The notes under the pieces are model-generated. The model was not told where the DNA came from and searched no databases. It saw only the letters and a list, made by a program, of their open reading frames with translations. From Sepiola atlantica (taxonomy: Eukaryota > Mollusca > Cephalopoda > Sepiida > Sepiolidae), in the NCBI GenBank assembly GCA_963556195.1, contig OY744525.1, positions 56,361,946-56,425,945 on the forward strand: a DNA stretch of 64,000 nucleotides, read 5' to 3'. The position numbers and the translations under genes are program-made. This document shows, in pieces, positions 42,818 to 52,945 of this stretch (position 1 is the first letter of the stretch; the number at the start of each line of letters is the position of its first letter).

Positions 42818-45800
42818 TCAACTCGCCCTGGCTGATGTGAGGATCCTGTGAGACAAAGGAACCGCACCAGCATGTGCTTGCATGTGCACGATAGAATTGG
42901 TGTCGGCTTGCCTGCACGCCGTGTATCCGACAATTTGGGGTTGGTCCGGGATATTAGCGAGGTAGGCATCAAGAGAGCGCTTAAATTGTTCCACAGCAGC
43001 ATTTTTTATATCCCGAATACACCTAGGCATGGCATTGAAGAGTTGTGACCCCTGTACAGGTAAGCTCGTTTCAAAAATGGTTCGTATTTTCCCACCAGTT
43101 TTTAGCGAGGGAACAATACAGTGCCTCCCGCGGCGTTCATTGTCTCGGGCTTGAATGTGGCCATTAATGTTCGGTACCTTTCCTTCCAATATCTTCCAGA
43201 TGTAAATTATCCGGTACCTTTCACGTCGTCTTTGCAGCGAGAACATTTTTGTCTTCTTCAGACATGACCAGTAGTTCCGATCAGCTTGAATTTTCCGTAG
43301 AAAGGACCACTGAATGGCTTCAAGCTTTTGGATGAGCTTAGGGCTACTTGGGTTCCACAAGACAGAACAGTATTCCAAAACTGGAATGACCAAGGATTTA
43401 TACAGCGTGACCATTGCACGATATTCTCTGGTTTTAAATGTCCTCAGGATCCAGGCAATGAGGTTCTTGGCTTTTTCCACAACTTTGTTTATTTGATTGC
43501 TAAAAAGACAATCACTAGACATAGATACACCGAGGTCCTTCACTTCTTGCTTTATGTTTATCATTTTTCCTGACGGAGTGTGGTATGATATCTCGCTTTT
43601 TAGCTGGTCGTTATTACCATAGCGGAGAAGCTCAAATTTCACGTCATTTAGCTCCATGTTATTGTCCTCCGTCCATTTGTAGATCTGATCGAGATCCTTT
43701 TGAAACAACACAGCATCCTCGGGAGACCGAACGGATTTTGTGGCCCTTGTATCATCGGCGAATGACCTGACTATTGACATGGCGATATCTTCATCAATGT
43801 CCCCAATAAGGATTAGGAAGATTATGGGTCCCAATACACTTCCCTGGGGAACTCCAGAAATGACAGGTTGTGGCTTCGAGGTTGCACCATCAACCATAAC
43901 TGTTTGGAGGCGGTTACTCAGGAAGGATTCGATCCATTTGAAAATGCTTCCACGAATGCCAAGATCAAATATTTTCTGCAGAACTATTTTGTGGTCAACT
44001 TTGTCAAAAGCTTTGGCAAAATCTAAGTAGACAACATCTGCATTAGCGCCATCATCAAGAATTGATAGAATGGTGTCAAACTGCTCAAGGAGTTGACTTA
44101 AACAAGATCTTCCAGATCTCATCCCATGCTGACTGTCATTGAACAGGTTATTTTCATTCATGTGTCTAACTATGTGTTTCCGTATGACTTTCTCAAAAAG
44201 TTTAATGAGGTGGGAGGTCAAAGCTATTGGTCTATAATTGGCAGCCACCGACTTGCTTCCACCTTTGTGAATGGGTGTAATAAGAGAATTCTTTAGTTTG
44301 CTTGGAACGACCTCTTCTTCAAGACTTTTCGTCCATAGAAATACGAGAGCATGGACCAAATGAGCCCTGCAGTTTTTCAGTAGTAATGCAGGAAAGCCGT
44401 CAGGACCCGCAGCAGCTGACGGAGAGAGTTCATCAATTGCAAGCTCAAAATCGGCTGCAGTTAGAGTAACAGTTGACAGTATAGAACTTATATCAAAAGT
44501 GCGATTATGTGAAGCTTGACTGCTTTGCATTGGTTTGCTAAAAACGTCTGTGTATTGTTTTGACAAAATTTCTGCCATCTCAGTACTGTTACCAGTAAGA
44601 ACACCATTCTGGTCCACCAATGGACCAACTTTTGTCTTGACTTTGGACTTTTTCTTGACATATGAAAAGAAATATTTTGAATTACTTTTAATGGAGTTGA
44701 CAGCCTTTCCCTCCATAAAAGCGTTAGAGTCAGCAAAAGACTTCTGCAGTTTCCTTTCAATATCCAAACATTCCTTGGACAGTTTGGAAATAACAGCAGG
44801 CGATGACACTTTCAAAAGACGCTTTTTTATCTTCCGTCTTCTTTTAGAAAGTGAGTGACGGTATCTTACCACCTTGGGCGTTCTTTTCTCACATTCTGAT
44901 TTACGCAATGGCACATGCTTGCAGCAGGCAGTGTAGACAATTAAATAAAAAGTGTCCAGCATTGCAGATGCACCCATGTCTCTTAATGAGTCTTCCCAAT
45001 CAGCATGGCTTAGTTCCTCTGAAAGAGCAGTCCAATCGACTTCCTCGCTGAAAAAGTTTAGTGCATTGAACATTGTTCTTGGTGCACGATTATTCAATAC
45101 CTCACTTTTATATTTAACTTTATATGTTGTTTGAAGCTGGATGAGACTGTGGTGAGATGTGCTTTGCAGTAAGGGTACATTGATGCTCTCATGAATCAAA
45201 TCAGAATTATTGGTGAAAACAAGATCAAGGATATTCCCATCTTTGTGCGTGGGAGACAGCACATGCTGTGACAAAAAAAGCTCATTGCAGAATTCGTTTA
45301 GTGAATTTATCATCAATCGCTCAGCATTTGATGCTCCTGGAATAGCCTGTCCATCAGGCCAAGATACGTGAGGGAGATTAAAATCTCCACCGACAATGAT
45401 ATCTGGAGCAGGGTTTATTGTTGATAATATATGTTTGACTTTATTAAGAGGAGAACTAAAATCATTTGGTGTGGATGGGTGTCCATGGTAGCTGTCATCA
45501 GGTTGTCTATAAGTAACAAGAATGGCTAAATCTTCATAGGAGGAGTAAAGGCATAACATCTGCACACATTCAGACGCATGAGAAAAAATTACATTACAGG
45601 AACATCCAATATCATTACGGACATAAAGAGCAACACCGCCGGTGTGCCTTCCACGTGTTTTGGCTTTTCTTGATGTGTCGCATCGGAAGAGTGTAAAACT
45701 TTCTATTTCAAGTTCAGCATCTCTGTGCGAATTTAACCAAGTTTCCGATAAGCCAATAAAAAGAGAATTGTCACTGTTAAGTTCATTTTTGATAAACGGT

Positions 45801-46159
45801 ACTTTGCTTGGAACGGTCTGAGGACAAAGACCTTGAATATTTACAAAAGCAAAGTTATTTAAGAGTGGTGAACTGGATTCACCAAATTCATTCTGGGTCG
45901 AGGGAATTCTTGATAGTCCACCAGATTTATTCTGGGCCGAGTGAGTTGTTGGTTCGGAATCATAAACATTGGTTGATGGATTTGATTGGGAACTTCGGCT
46001 GGCTGTTGCCACGTGAATTGCATTGGCATTCGAGGAGTTGGCACATCTTGTTGTTGGTTGTGTAGTGCGTTGATTTGATTCGACACCAACAACATCCTCT
46101 GGTCCAAAGTGTGCAGGATTTCCGCCTTCAATAGGCGGATCACTTCTAAAAAATTGCAC
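42818..46159 (-). CDS. LINE ORF2: AP-type endonuclease and reverse transcriptase, 1113 codons open
   Basis: Residues about 104-345 form an AP-type endonuclease: NIQGL at 107-111, LSETWL at 137-142 with the metal-binding Glu, GGDFNLP at 257-263, and the C-terminal STSHHSLI. Residues about 560-850 form the reverse transcriptase: NYRPIALTS at 641-649, VVYLDFAKAFDKVDHK with catalytic Asp 713, SGVPQGSVLGP, and SFADDTR with the Asp pair at 802-803. The C-terminus (EYCSVLWNPSSPKLIQKLEA, then FETSLPVQGSQLFNAMPRCI) is as usual for these LINEs. It would copy element RNA at a nicked chromosomal target. The first 90-100 codons overlap ORF1 in another frame and look like its shadow, so the real start is probably internal. 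One oddity: the conserved Ser-Asp-His near the endonuclease end is Ser-His-His. Confidence 0.93.
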   Translation of the reverse strand: MQFFRSDPPIEGGNPAHFGPEDVVGVESNQRTTQPTTRCANSSNANAIHVATASRSSQSNPSTNVYDSEPTTHSAQNKSGGLSRIPSTQNEFGESSSPLLNNFAFVNIQGLCPQTVPSKVPFIKNELNSDNSLFIGLSETWLNSHRDAELEIESFTLFRCDTSRKAKTRGRHTGGVALYVRNDIGCSCNVIFSHASECVQMLCLYSSYEDLAILVTYRQPDDSYHGHPSTPNDFSSPLNKVKHILSTINPAPDIIVGGDFNLPHVSWPDGQAIPGASNAERLMINSLNEFCNELFLSQHVLSPTHKDGNILDLVFTNNSDLIHESINVPLLQSTSHHSLIQLQTTYKVKYKSEVLNNRAPRTMFNALNFFSEEVDWTALSEELSHADWEDSLRDMGASAMLDTFYLIVYTACCKHVPLRKSECEKRTPKVVRYRHSLSKRRRKIKKRLLKVSSPAVISKLSKECLDIERKLQKSFADSNAFMEGKAVNSIKSNSKYFFSYVKKKSKVKTKVGPLVDQNGVLTGNSTEMAEILSKQYTDVFSKPMQSSQASHNRTFDISSILSTVTLTAADFELAIDELSPSAAAGPDGFPALLLKNCRAHLVHALVFLWTKSLEEEVVPSKLKNSLITPIHKGGSKSVAANYRPIALTSHLIKLFEKVIRKHIVRHMNENNLFNDSQHGMRSGRSCLSQLLEQFDTILSILDDGANADVVYLDFAKAFDKVDHKIVLQKIFDLGIRGSIFKWIESFLSNRLQTVMVDGATSKPQPVISGVPQGSVLGPIIFLILIGDIDEDIAMSIVRSFADDTRATKSVRSPEDAVLFQKDLDQIYKWTEDNNMELNDVKFELLRYGNNDQLKSEISYHTPSGKMINIKQEVKDLGVSMSSDCLFSNQINKVVEKAKNLIAWILRTFKTREYRAMVTLYKSLVIPVLEYCSVLWNPSSPKLIQKLEAIQWSFLRKIQADRNYWSCLKKTKMFSLQRRRERYRIIYIWKILEGKVPNINGHIQARDNERRGRHCIVPSLKTGGKIRTIFETSLPVQGSQLFNAMPRCIRDIKNAAVEQFKRSLDAYLANIPDQPQIVGYTACRQADTNSIVHMQAHAGAVPLSHRILTSARAS

Positions 46160-46207
46160 GTATCTCTTCCATTCTCTCGAGGTGTGGATATAACTGGGGA
46201 CGAATAT
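45859..46207 (-). CDS. LINE ORF1, C-terminal 115 residues
   Basis: A frame different from ORF2 reads from the element edge to a stop at 45859. It contains a probable short coiled coil (FLEVIRLLKAEILHTLDQRM, about four heptads) followed by a Pro/Gln-rich tail with an internal repeat (RPRINLVDYQEF, then RPRMNLVNP). ORF1 proteins of LINEs are RNA-binding trimers held by coiled coils; that role is inferred. The stop falls where endonuclease homology of ORF2 begins, so the two frames overlap or abut. The N-terminus is lost to 5' truncation. Confidence 0.6.
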
Positions 46208-46309
46208 GGATAGATTCTGATCCAGAAAACAGCAATTCTTCCCCCTTTGTCGGAAACATCGCTCATGGAATGTGAGGACAAAAGAACAAAATAAGGAATG
46301 TGGCTCGTG

Positions 46310-47285
46310 TCAGACAAAAATATTTGCCCTGTCGCCGGGGCTTAGAATTCGCTGACTGCAACCCCATGCAGAGGGGTAAGAACCCCCCTCCTCGAAAACG
46401 GGGCCACTTTTTATCTGTGGGTGGAGACACATGATGCCGTAGGACAGGATCCTTGTATATAGGATTTCGTCCACTTCGGCCCTAACTTTGGCTAGATGGG
46501 AGGTCGGAGAGGCCCGATCCGATCAATCGGCTGGTCATATCATTCACTAGTATCTAAGTTTATTCCCAACCATATTATTCAATCTGATTCTTTAAAAAAA
46601 TCAAAACCTTATTTCTCTTTTTTCTTCTCCCCAAATAGATACTAAAAGGCGGTGGCTCAAGGTCAATCACGTTGAGAGCAAAGAAGATTATTAGTGCCAA
46701 ACAGTAATGTTTTCAAAGAGTAACGTTTCTAAAGAAGTAATGTGTTTCTGGGAGTAATGTTTTTCTTGGAATGGTGGTTTCTGGGAGTAATGATGATCTC
46801 CCTCAGTAAAGTTCCCTTCTAAGTGTAATATGTCCGCTTTCACTGTAACATATCCTTCTGAGAGCAATGTATTCTGAGAGCAATGTATTCTAAGATCAAT
46901 GTATTCTAGGAATATAAATGATTACCCTACTTATGGAATTATATCTGACAACTATATTTCAAACAAAATAAAGCTAGTGGTATAGGTCTGTCGCTTGTGG
47001 AATTGTCAGAGTCTTTTCCAGATTGGGGGTGGTTATTGTCAAAGAGTAATGTCTTCAAAGAGTAATATATTCTAAGAATTTTAAAGATAATTATCCTACC
47101 TATAGAATTATATTTGACAACTTTATTCAGCATTAAATAACCCACGGATGGTTGATATGCTGTAAAACAAACCAGACAGAAATTTCCATGAAAATAGTTT
47201 CTTTTCAAACACATTACGACAGAACTGCTTCCCTGTTTTGTTGAGACCTTATTGTTCTACAAAGGATTTTTTAGTTTCTTATTTT
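46310..47285. other. GC-rich unassigned block, then repetitive GTAATG-type sequence
   Basis: 46318-46540 is GC-richer (CCCTGTCGCCGGGGCTTAGA, GGAGGTCGGAGAGGCCCGAT) and may be an unclassified SINE. From 46690 to 47060 short phrases AAAGAGTAATGT, TCTGGGAGTAATG and TCTGAGAGCAATGTATTC repeat irregularly. No gene is recognised. Confidence 0.4.
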
Positions 47286-47289
47286 GGTC

Positions 47290-47665
47290 TGAATTGGATA
47301 GCCGGTTCAACCTGAATATCATTCTCAAATGTGATGGAACTGGAGCTGAGGTTAAGTGGATCAAGAAACTCAAATTGATGTGCGATCTATTTGGAGAGAA
47401 GTGGCTTGAATGTGTCATTTCTTTTCACTTAACTGGAGAAGCATTCGTGGTTTATCAATAACTGACTCAGGAGGAGAAATCTGACATGGCTCAAATTAAG
47501 GAAGCACTACTCACAGCCTTTGCCAATGACAGATTTGCAGCATATAAGAAGTTTGAGACACGTATGTTGCATTCCTTATTGGATGAATACCAGACAACAT
47601 GATAGCATACATGTTTGTGGAGGCTTCAAACCCCTGTGAAAAGGTTCTTACAGTCCCATTCGATG
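47290..47665 (+). pseudogene. Retrotransposon gag-like fragment
   Basis: The frame reads CDGTGAEVKWIKKLKLMCDL, then WLECVISFHLTGEAFVVYQ, a stop, then LTQEEKSDMAQIKEALLTAF followed by a KKFETRMLHSLLDE segment. This pattern (target-like FDGTG..W..KL, then a G.AF..Y.QL segment, then I..AL..AF) is that of Gag-like proteins of invertebrate retrotransposons. In-frame stops show decay. Confidence 0.55.
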
Positions 47666-47679
47666 GTATGTCCATGTTG

Positions 47680-47900
47680 AAAGAGTGAATGAGAGTTCTT
47701 GGGTTAGTAGATGCTGAACAATTGTGGCTGCAGGTTCAGTTCACAGGGGAAGGTCAAAAAAATACGTGAGAAAGTGATAAGAATGGACTTGACAGTGATG
47801 ATTGGCGAGAACCAGACTCCAGTGCAAGTAGCAGTCGCACCCTGTCTTAGAGCAAGAGGAAGATGGAACAACCTTTGTCGAGCTTCCTCATTCCACAACA
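47680..47900 (+). pseudogene. LINE C-terminal fragment (family C)
   Basis: GAATGAGAGTTCTTGGGTTA followed by GTAGATG and GGTTCAGTTCACAGGG match 55455-55540 closely. It directly follows the gag-like piece, so the two are a junction of unrelated elements. An open minus-strand frame here is chance. Confidence 0.6.
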
Positions 47901-48169
47901 TGTAATGGAGAGTTAATAAACTGAAATGAAATGTATTTGGTTCATTACTCAGAGTTGAAAGAATGCTCTACCACTGAGTTCAAACGAGACGCTGAATTAT
48001 TCTTTCTGTTCTTTTCACCAACAACAGTCCAACACGCATCGTTCACAATCAAACTTCTAATCGAAAATTGAATTCCTTTTCTTTTTCTCTTTCTTTTTTT
48101 TTCTCTCTCTCTCTCTCTGCACTCAACACGATCATAACTTCAAACTTTCTTTTCCGCTCGCCAGAGCAA

Positions 48170-48465
48170 AGTGTCTACTCTTTTTATGAAAACGAGAATT
48201 AGCCCATGCAAAACAAGGCTATTTTGCATACGTGAACTCTCGTCGCGTGACAAAAGTTACAAGTTTCCATTTTGTAACCGGAACACTCTGGGTTCAATCC
48301 CTGATGGACAATACACAGCACAACCCTCACTCGTTTTCCCTGTGGACCTGCATGATGACTGCTACACAACATCTGATTCAGATCTCAGTATATCTGATAA
48401 TTCAGCCAAGGAGGAGGAAGTGACTGTTCTGCTGCGGAGAAGTGCTAGAGTAAAATAACCGACCC
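48170..48465 (+). pseudogene. Possible pol C-terminal remnant of an LTR element
   Basis: An open frame of 95 codons ends with SDSDLSISDNSAKEEEVTVL then LRRSARVK and a stop, after which in-frame residues continue PTHHFHLCDN. A terminal LRRSxRxRxP stretch is common at the end of LTR-retrotransposon polyproteins; this is weak evidence. The N-terminal part contains a B-box-like GGGTTCAATCCCTG, so part of the frame may be non-coding. Confidence 0.3.
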
Positions 48466-49185
48466 ATCACTTTCATCTGTGTGATAATACAATCAGAGAA
48501 GAGTGCGATGATAGCGATGTGCATTTATCGAATTCAAAGCGACTGTTTGTCGAAAAGCCATTTACAAATCGGGGAAAAAGTGCAAGCTCAGAGTTGTGGG
48601 TTTATGTAGGTGTTAGTAAATTGCATGCATGAACATCGATTTGTTTCAAATAACGAGATACGACGACAGTGAGGCGGATGGAAAACGCGATGGATGTGAG
48701 CAGATGAGAAAGAGATTCGTTTAGTTCGTGCGTAATATTGAGGTTGTGTAAAAACATGAAATAATTTTTCAACAAAACAAAGAAAAGTCATTTTTGGTCG
48801 TTTTGTTAGTGTTGTTCCAATGTTCTCTGAAGACTGTCATGGAAACCTTATTGTACGACGCAGGAGTTTTCAGTTTGTTACAACTGACTTGAAATTAAAT
48901 GAAAGCTATAAATACTGAAATAAGATTATGCTATCATCTTCAAAATTGATTTGAAATGCAATTTTGAAAGAGATTAGATTCATTTTTATTAGAAAAATTA
49001 TAGTGTTTTTTTCGGAAGGGGGATTATTATTATTTAGTTAGGTAACATTTGGCATTTTATTTATTAAAGTTAGTATTTCAGACTACTGGTTAGTAGAAAA
49101 TAATCACAATTATTAGGCAAACTGAGAAAATGGTAATTTTTTTTTTTTTCAAAATAGCTTAGATGAATTATGTCCCTTTATGTTG
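48466..49185. other. Upstream flank of SDHB
   Basis: AT-rich sequence with no recognised gene. No divergent first exon was found on the minus strand. Confidence 0.4.
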
Positions 49186-49191
49186 TCTACA

Positions 49192-49214
49192 ACTTCCGGT
49201 GTTTTGCCGGAAGT
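49192..49214 (+). promoter_or_regulatory. Inverted pair of ETS/GABP sites
   Basis: ACTTCCGG at 49192-49199 and CCGGAAGT at 49207-49214 form a palindromic pair separated by 7 bases, 40 bases before the start codon. CCGGAAGT is the classic GABP (NRF-2) site, and paired sites favour the GABP heterotetramer. GABP is known to control many nuclear genes for mitochondrial respiratory proteins, including SDH subunits in mammals. No TATA box is evident. Confidence 0.7.
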
Positions 49215-49250
49215 TGCTGTTTCTTATCACCATGCGTTTGAGGTAGATTC

Positions 49251-49259
49251 AAAATGGCG
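49251..49259 (+). promoter_or_regulatory. YY1-like motif over the start codon
   Basis: AAAATGGCG matches the YY1 core AANATGGCG, frequently found spanning the translation start of nuclear genes for mitochondrial and ribosomal proteins. A minimal 5' UTR would be implied. Confidence 0.5.
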
Positions 49260-49319
49260 TCCTCTCTACTATTCCACCATTCGCCTTCAGCAGCAAAAAC
49301 ATTTTTACCGTTATTTAAG
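49254..49319 (+). CDS. SDHB: Succinate dehydrogenase iron-sulfur subunit, exon 1
   Basis: Exon 1 encodes 22 residues, MASSLLFHHSPSAAKTFLPL then FK, rich in Ser, Ala, Leu and Lys/His without acidic residues, as expected for a mitochondrial targeting peptide. The donor is AAG|GTGAAT, phase 0. The gene assignment rests on exon 2 (58541-58615). SDHB carries the [2Fe-2S], [4Fe-4S] and [3Fe-4S] clusters of complex II and passes electrons from succinate oxidation to ubiquinone at the matrix face of the inner membrane. The start has A at -3 and G at +4. The linkage of exon 1 to exon 2 is inferred from matching phase, strand, promoter type and presequence character. Confidence 0.7.
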
Positions 49320-49899
49320 GTGAATATATTTCGTATTAGTATTATTTTAAATCGTAAAAGAATATTCTTCGTTGTTTGGCATGCAGCTTCTTAATATTTT
49401 TGCATGTGAAAATGCAGACATATGTTAAAAAGCACAACTCATCTGACAAGTTCAGAACGAAACGAAACGTGTTTATCAACTTCCGTAATTAATCACGAAT
49501 AGCTTCTTTTAATTGTTATATATGTTACTTTATTATCATTTAAAACTAGTATTACATTTGTTGGATCTACGTAATAAAAAGAAAATGAACAATAAGAAAT
49601 TACTGATTTTTAATTTGGTTTTACTTCATCCGTTGATATTTCTCGAACATGCTTAACATCAATTCATAAAATACACGAAATTGACTTTTAATGGTCACTT
49701 TGACTATAAAATGACTTTTCACGGTCCATACTTTCATATTGCTACCCGGATTTAGGGTTAGGGTTCATGAAGTGCAAGTGTGTGTGTTTTTTTCTCTCCC
49801 GTTCAGTCCCTGACACTACTATTCACAGCAACATGTTGATTGATTATGATGGCATCGTAAACCCTCCCAATGTACATTAGCGGGTGAACCGTAGCCAAA

Positions 49900-50130
49900 A
49901 CTTCCTTGATACTCACACAATATATTATTTACCCCCTTGACCGGTCAAGTGTGGTTTTGAGAAGCCAGCGCACTTTAGCCGACAAAATTATGCCTGAGCA
50001 GCCTTGTCGGCATTTCCCTGTAGGAGCGACACAGGCGATTAGTAATAAACTAGCCCTTTTTCAGAGAGAAGGTAAACTTTGAGAGGGTGGACCTCCTATG
50101 ACTGAACAGAACCATACCCCAGTCCGACAG
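49900..50130 (-). repeat. Body of the U2-headed repeat family
   Basis: Reverse complement contains CATAGGAGGTCCACCCTCTC, CGCCTGTGTCGCTCCTACAG and GGAAATGCCGACAAGGCTGC, matching the copy at 12990-13376, including the GGCGCTGGCTTTT-like segment missing from copy A. Confidence 0.7.
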
Positions 50131-50937
50131 CAACAAATTCACTCTCGAAATGATCCTCACACAACATTGTGACACATTTCTACGTATTTTGGGACATCTT
50201 TTTGTACTCTTATAGATGACGCACCATGTTTCCGTGACTTCGCGTTGTCAACGTTCGGGCAGGTTACGGAAGCGGCCGAGAGTTGACGAGGCGAAAACTG
50301 CCAAACGCTAAAATTAAGACTGCCAGACGAAAATCAAACTAAAATACATATATAAAAATAAAGAACGAACAAACCATAGGTAAACAACTGTTATTAATTT
50401 GATGTTTTTTTGTTTTTTTTTTGTCAAAGGAACCATTGTTAATCAAATGTTTTTAAATAATGTTGTTGTTTTTTTTTTGTACAACTATAGCTGACGCGCC
50501 AGATTTCCGTGACTTCGCGTCGACAACGATTGAGCAGGTCGCGGAAGCGCCCAAGCGCTGACGAAATATAATTTTTTTCTTTCTTTTATCTTATCAAAAC
50601 ATTGACAAAATTTTACCCCCCCCCCCCCCCCAAAAAAAAATTATTTTCACAAAAGTTTTTTAATTTTAATCTATGTATCTTTTCTTTGAATTTATTCGTC
50701 TTACATTAGCGTCTGCCAGTTAGAACTTGGCAGTTTGAATGCAGGGCTTGGCTATCACTAAGAACGGGAGCACTAACCCTAAACCTAACCCATTTTTCTT
50801 TCTTTGTTTTATGTTGATGTTAGCAAGAATAAAAAGAAAACAGCGAAACAAACGAAAAAGAAAACATTGACAAAATTCCCCCCCCCCCCCAAAAAAAAAT
50901 TTTTTCCTTCTACACATTTGATTGAAAATGGTTCAGT

Positions 50938-51540
50938 TGACCCGTGGCCACCGAGAGTTACTACAGGCCGGTTAGCTAGAAAATGACGTCACTGCATTGC
51001 GTGTCAAAACAAGGACCGTCGTAATGACAATAAGAAGGCATTTCGACTTCTCTATTCACTAAATAATCCATCAAAATTCAGGAAATCAACCAATTTTAAT
51101 GAAATTTTCAGGATTTATTAATTAATGATCACAGAATATAATAAATCTATTACTTTATTGTAAAGCTTGGTGCAAATGTATTATTTCTTGTAAACAAAAA
51201 ACACCTTTACTAAAGTTATTCAAAATATCAAAACATGTTGAACATACGATATTGTAAATATTTAAAACAAAGCATTAGAAAACTTTAAAAATTGCATGTA
51301 AAAAAAGAAAAGAAAAGAACACGATTCGATTCATCTTGAAACTGATCTTTATCCAATATAAATTTAAAGAAAATAATAATTCACGATCAAATACTAAAAA
51401 AAACTGAATTATGAATTACCATTATTTAAACTTCTAACCCAATCAACCGTAAGTAATTCAGACTTTGAAATTTGTTTAAAAATTATACAAAAAAAAGTTC
51501 AATGTTAACTGTCTGTTTAATAATGGAATCACCAACTCCT
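50938..51540 (+). repeat. Inner palindrome arm, left
   Basis: Starts GTTGACCCGTGGCCACCGAG and contains GTCAAAACAAGGACCGT and AAATCAACCAATTTTAATGA. Mirrors 52330-52945, with a small difference near the TGACGTCA region (the right arm has extra G-rich bases). Confidence 0.85.
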
Positions 51541-52329
51541 ATCTTGCTATTAAGAGATAGGTACGTGCAAAATCAAAGGCCGATCCCCAAAATGTCAAAA
51601 TATTTTGACCCTCCCTTCACTTAAAAATTCACCAAAATTCAGGAAATCAACCAATTTTAATGAAATTTTCAATATTTATTAATAAACAAGCACAGGAGAT
51701 ATAGTGAAACATTTAAAAAAAATCTTAGTGAAAATGTATTATTTTTTTTAAAACAAAATACACCTTTACTAAACGTATATTTTTATATATATAAAAAAAA
51801 TCCATGATTTTTTTAAATGAAAATAAGATCTGTATATGTTTAAAATATTTTTTTTTTTAAACTATTTCGTATATATTACGGAAAATGCCCCTACACTCTT
51901 GTTAATAAAATCATTATAACTCGAAGAATTAACGATATTATCATTGAATAAAGCATTGTTTAATTAATATTTTTTGTGAAAATTTTGATTAAATATGATG
52001 TTATTTCATTTATTTAATCTACAAAAGTAGAGAAAAGATAAACTATGCTACACTTAAGACATCGAAAAAAAGTAATAAAAAAAAAAAATGGAACACTACT
52101 TTTTTATCAAATAATGAATAAGTAATTCAGACTTGATTTTTTATATAATTAAAAAAAATTCAAACTTACTACACTATATTTAGTCGGTGTAAACATTATT
52201 ACGTGTATCCATATTTGCAGTAATTATTTCTCTTTTGGAAATCCAAACATATGCAGTAGGCATTTTAACTTTGTGAATTATGAAATGAAATTTTTAAAAG
52301 CGCGAAATTATTTTAAAATTTGGTTGATT

Positions 52330-52945
52330 TCCTGAATTTTGATTCTATTATTAAACAAACAGTTAACATTGAAATTTTTTTTTGTATAATTTTTAAGCAA
52401 ATTTCAAAGTCTGAATTACTTACGGTTGATTGGGTTAGAAGTTTAAATAATGGTAATTCATAATTCAGTTTTTTGCAGTATTTGATCGTGAATTATTATT
52501 TTCTTTAAATTTATATTGGATAAAGATCAGTTTCAAGATGAATCGAATCGTGTTCTTTTCTTTTCTTTTTTTACATGCAATTTTTAAAGTTTTCTAATGC
52601 TTTGTTTTAAATATTTACAATATCGTATGTTCAACATGTTTTGATATTTTGAATAACTTTAGTAAAGGTGTTTTTTGTTTACAAGAAATAATACATTTGC
52701 ACCAAGCTTTATAATAAAGTAATGGATTTATTATATTCCGTGATCATTAATTAATAAATCCTGAAAATTTCATTAAAATTGGTTGATTTCCTGAATTTTG
52801 ATGGATTATTTAGTGAATGGAGAAGTCGAAATGCCTTCTTATTGTTATTACTACGGTCCTTGTTTTGACACGGAAGTCAGTGACGTCAGAGGGGGGCAGG
52901 AAGTTAGTTGCTTGGCCTGTAGTAACTCTCGGTGGCCACGGTTGA
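52330..52945 (-). repeat. Inner palindrome arm, right
   Basis: Reverse complement of 50938-51540; ends at CTCGGTGGCCACGGTTGAC. It is followed by an unpaired stretch containing ATGGCCGCCGCTTC at 53155, which I do not call a gene. Confidence 0.85.

Larger units (their letters stand above)
42752..46207 (-). mobile_element. Non-LTR retrotransposon, nearly full length
   Basis: The minus-strand element ends in a poly(A) tail seen as a T run at 42752-42776. It begins around 46207, where repeat R1 resumes. It is about 3.45 kb. It carries the C-terminal part of ORF1 and a complete endonuclease/reverse-transcriptase ORF2 without stops. The 5' end lies inside ORF1, so the copy is slightly 5'-truncated. 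Target duplication is at most a few bases and not certain. Jockey/CR1-group by domain order; exact clade not set. Confidence 0.9.
42668..46310 (+). repeat. Interspersed repeat R1, copy 3, split by a LINE
   Basis: Left piece 42668-42751 ends in AACGATAAGTGTTAT. Right piece resumes at about 46208 with GGATAGATTCTGATCCAGAA and AACAGCAATTCTTCCCCC. In the two unsplit copies these pieces are contiguous, which fixes the LINE boundaries. Confidence 0.85.

Noticed and set aside
43314..46065. Several plus-strand open frames of 60-107 codons
   Set aside because: They are antisense shadows of the long LINE ORF2 on the minus strand.
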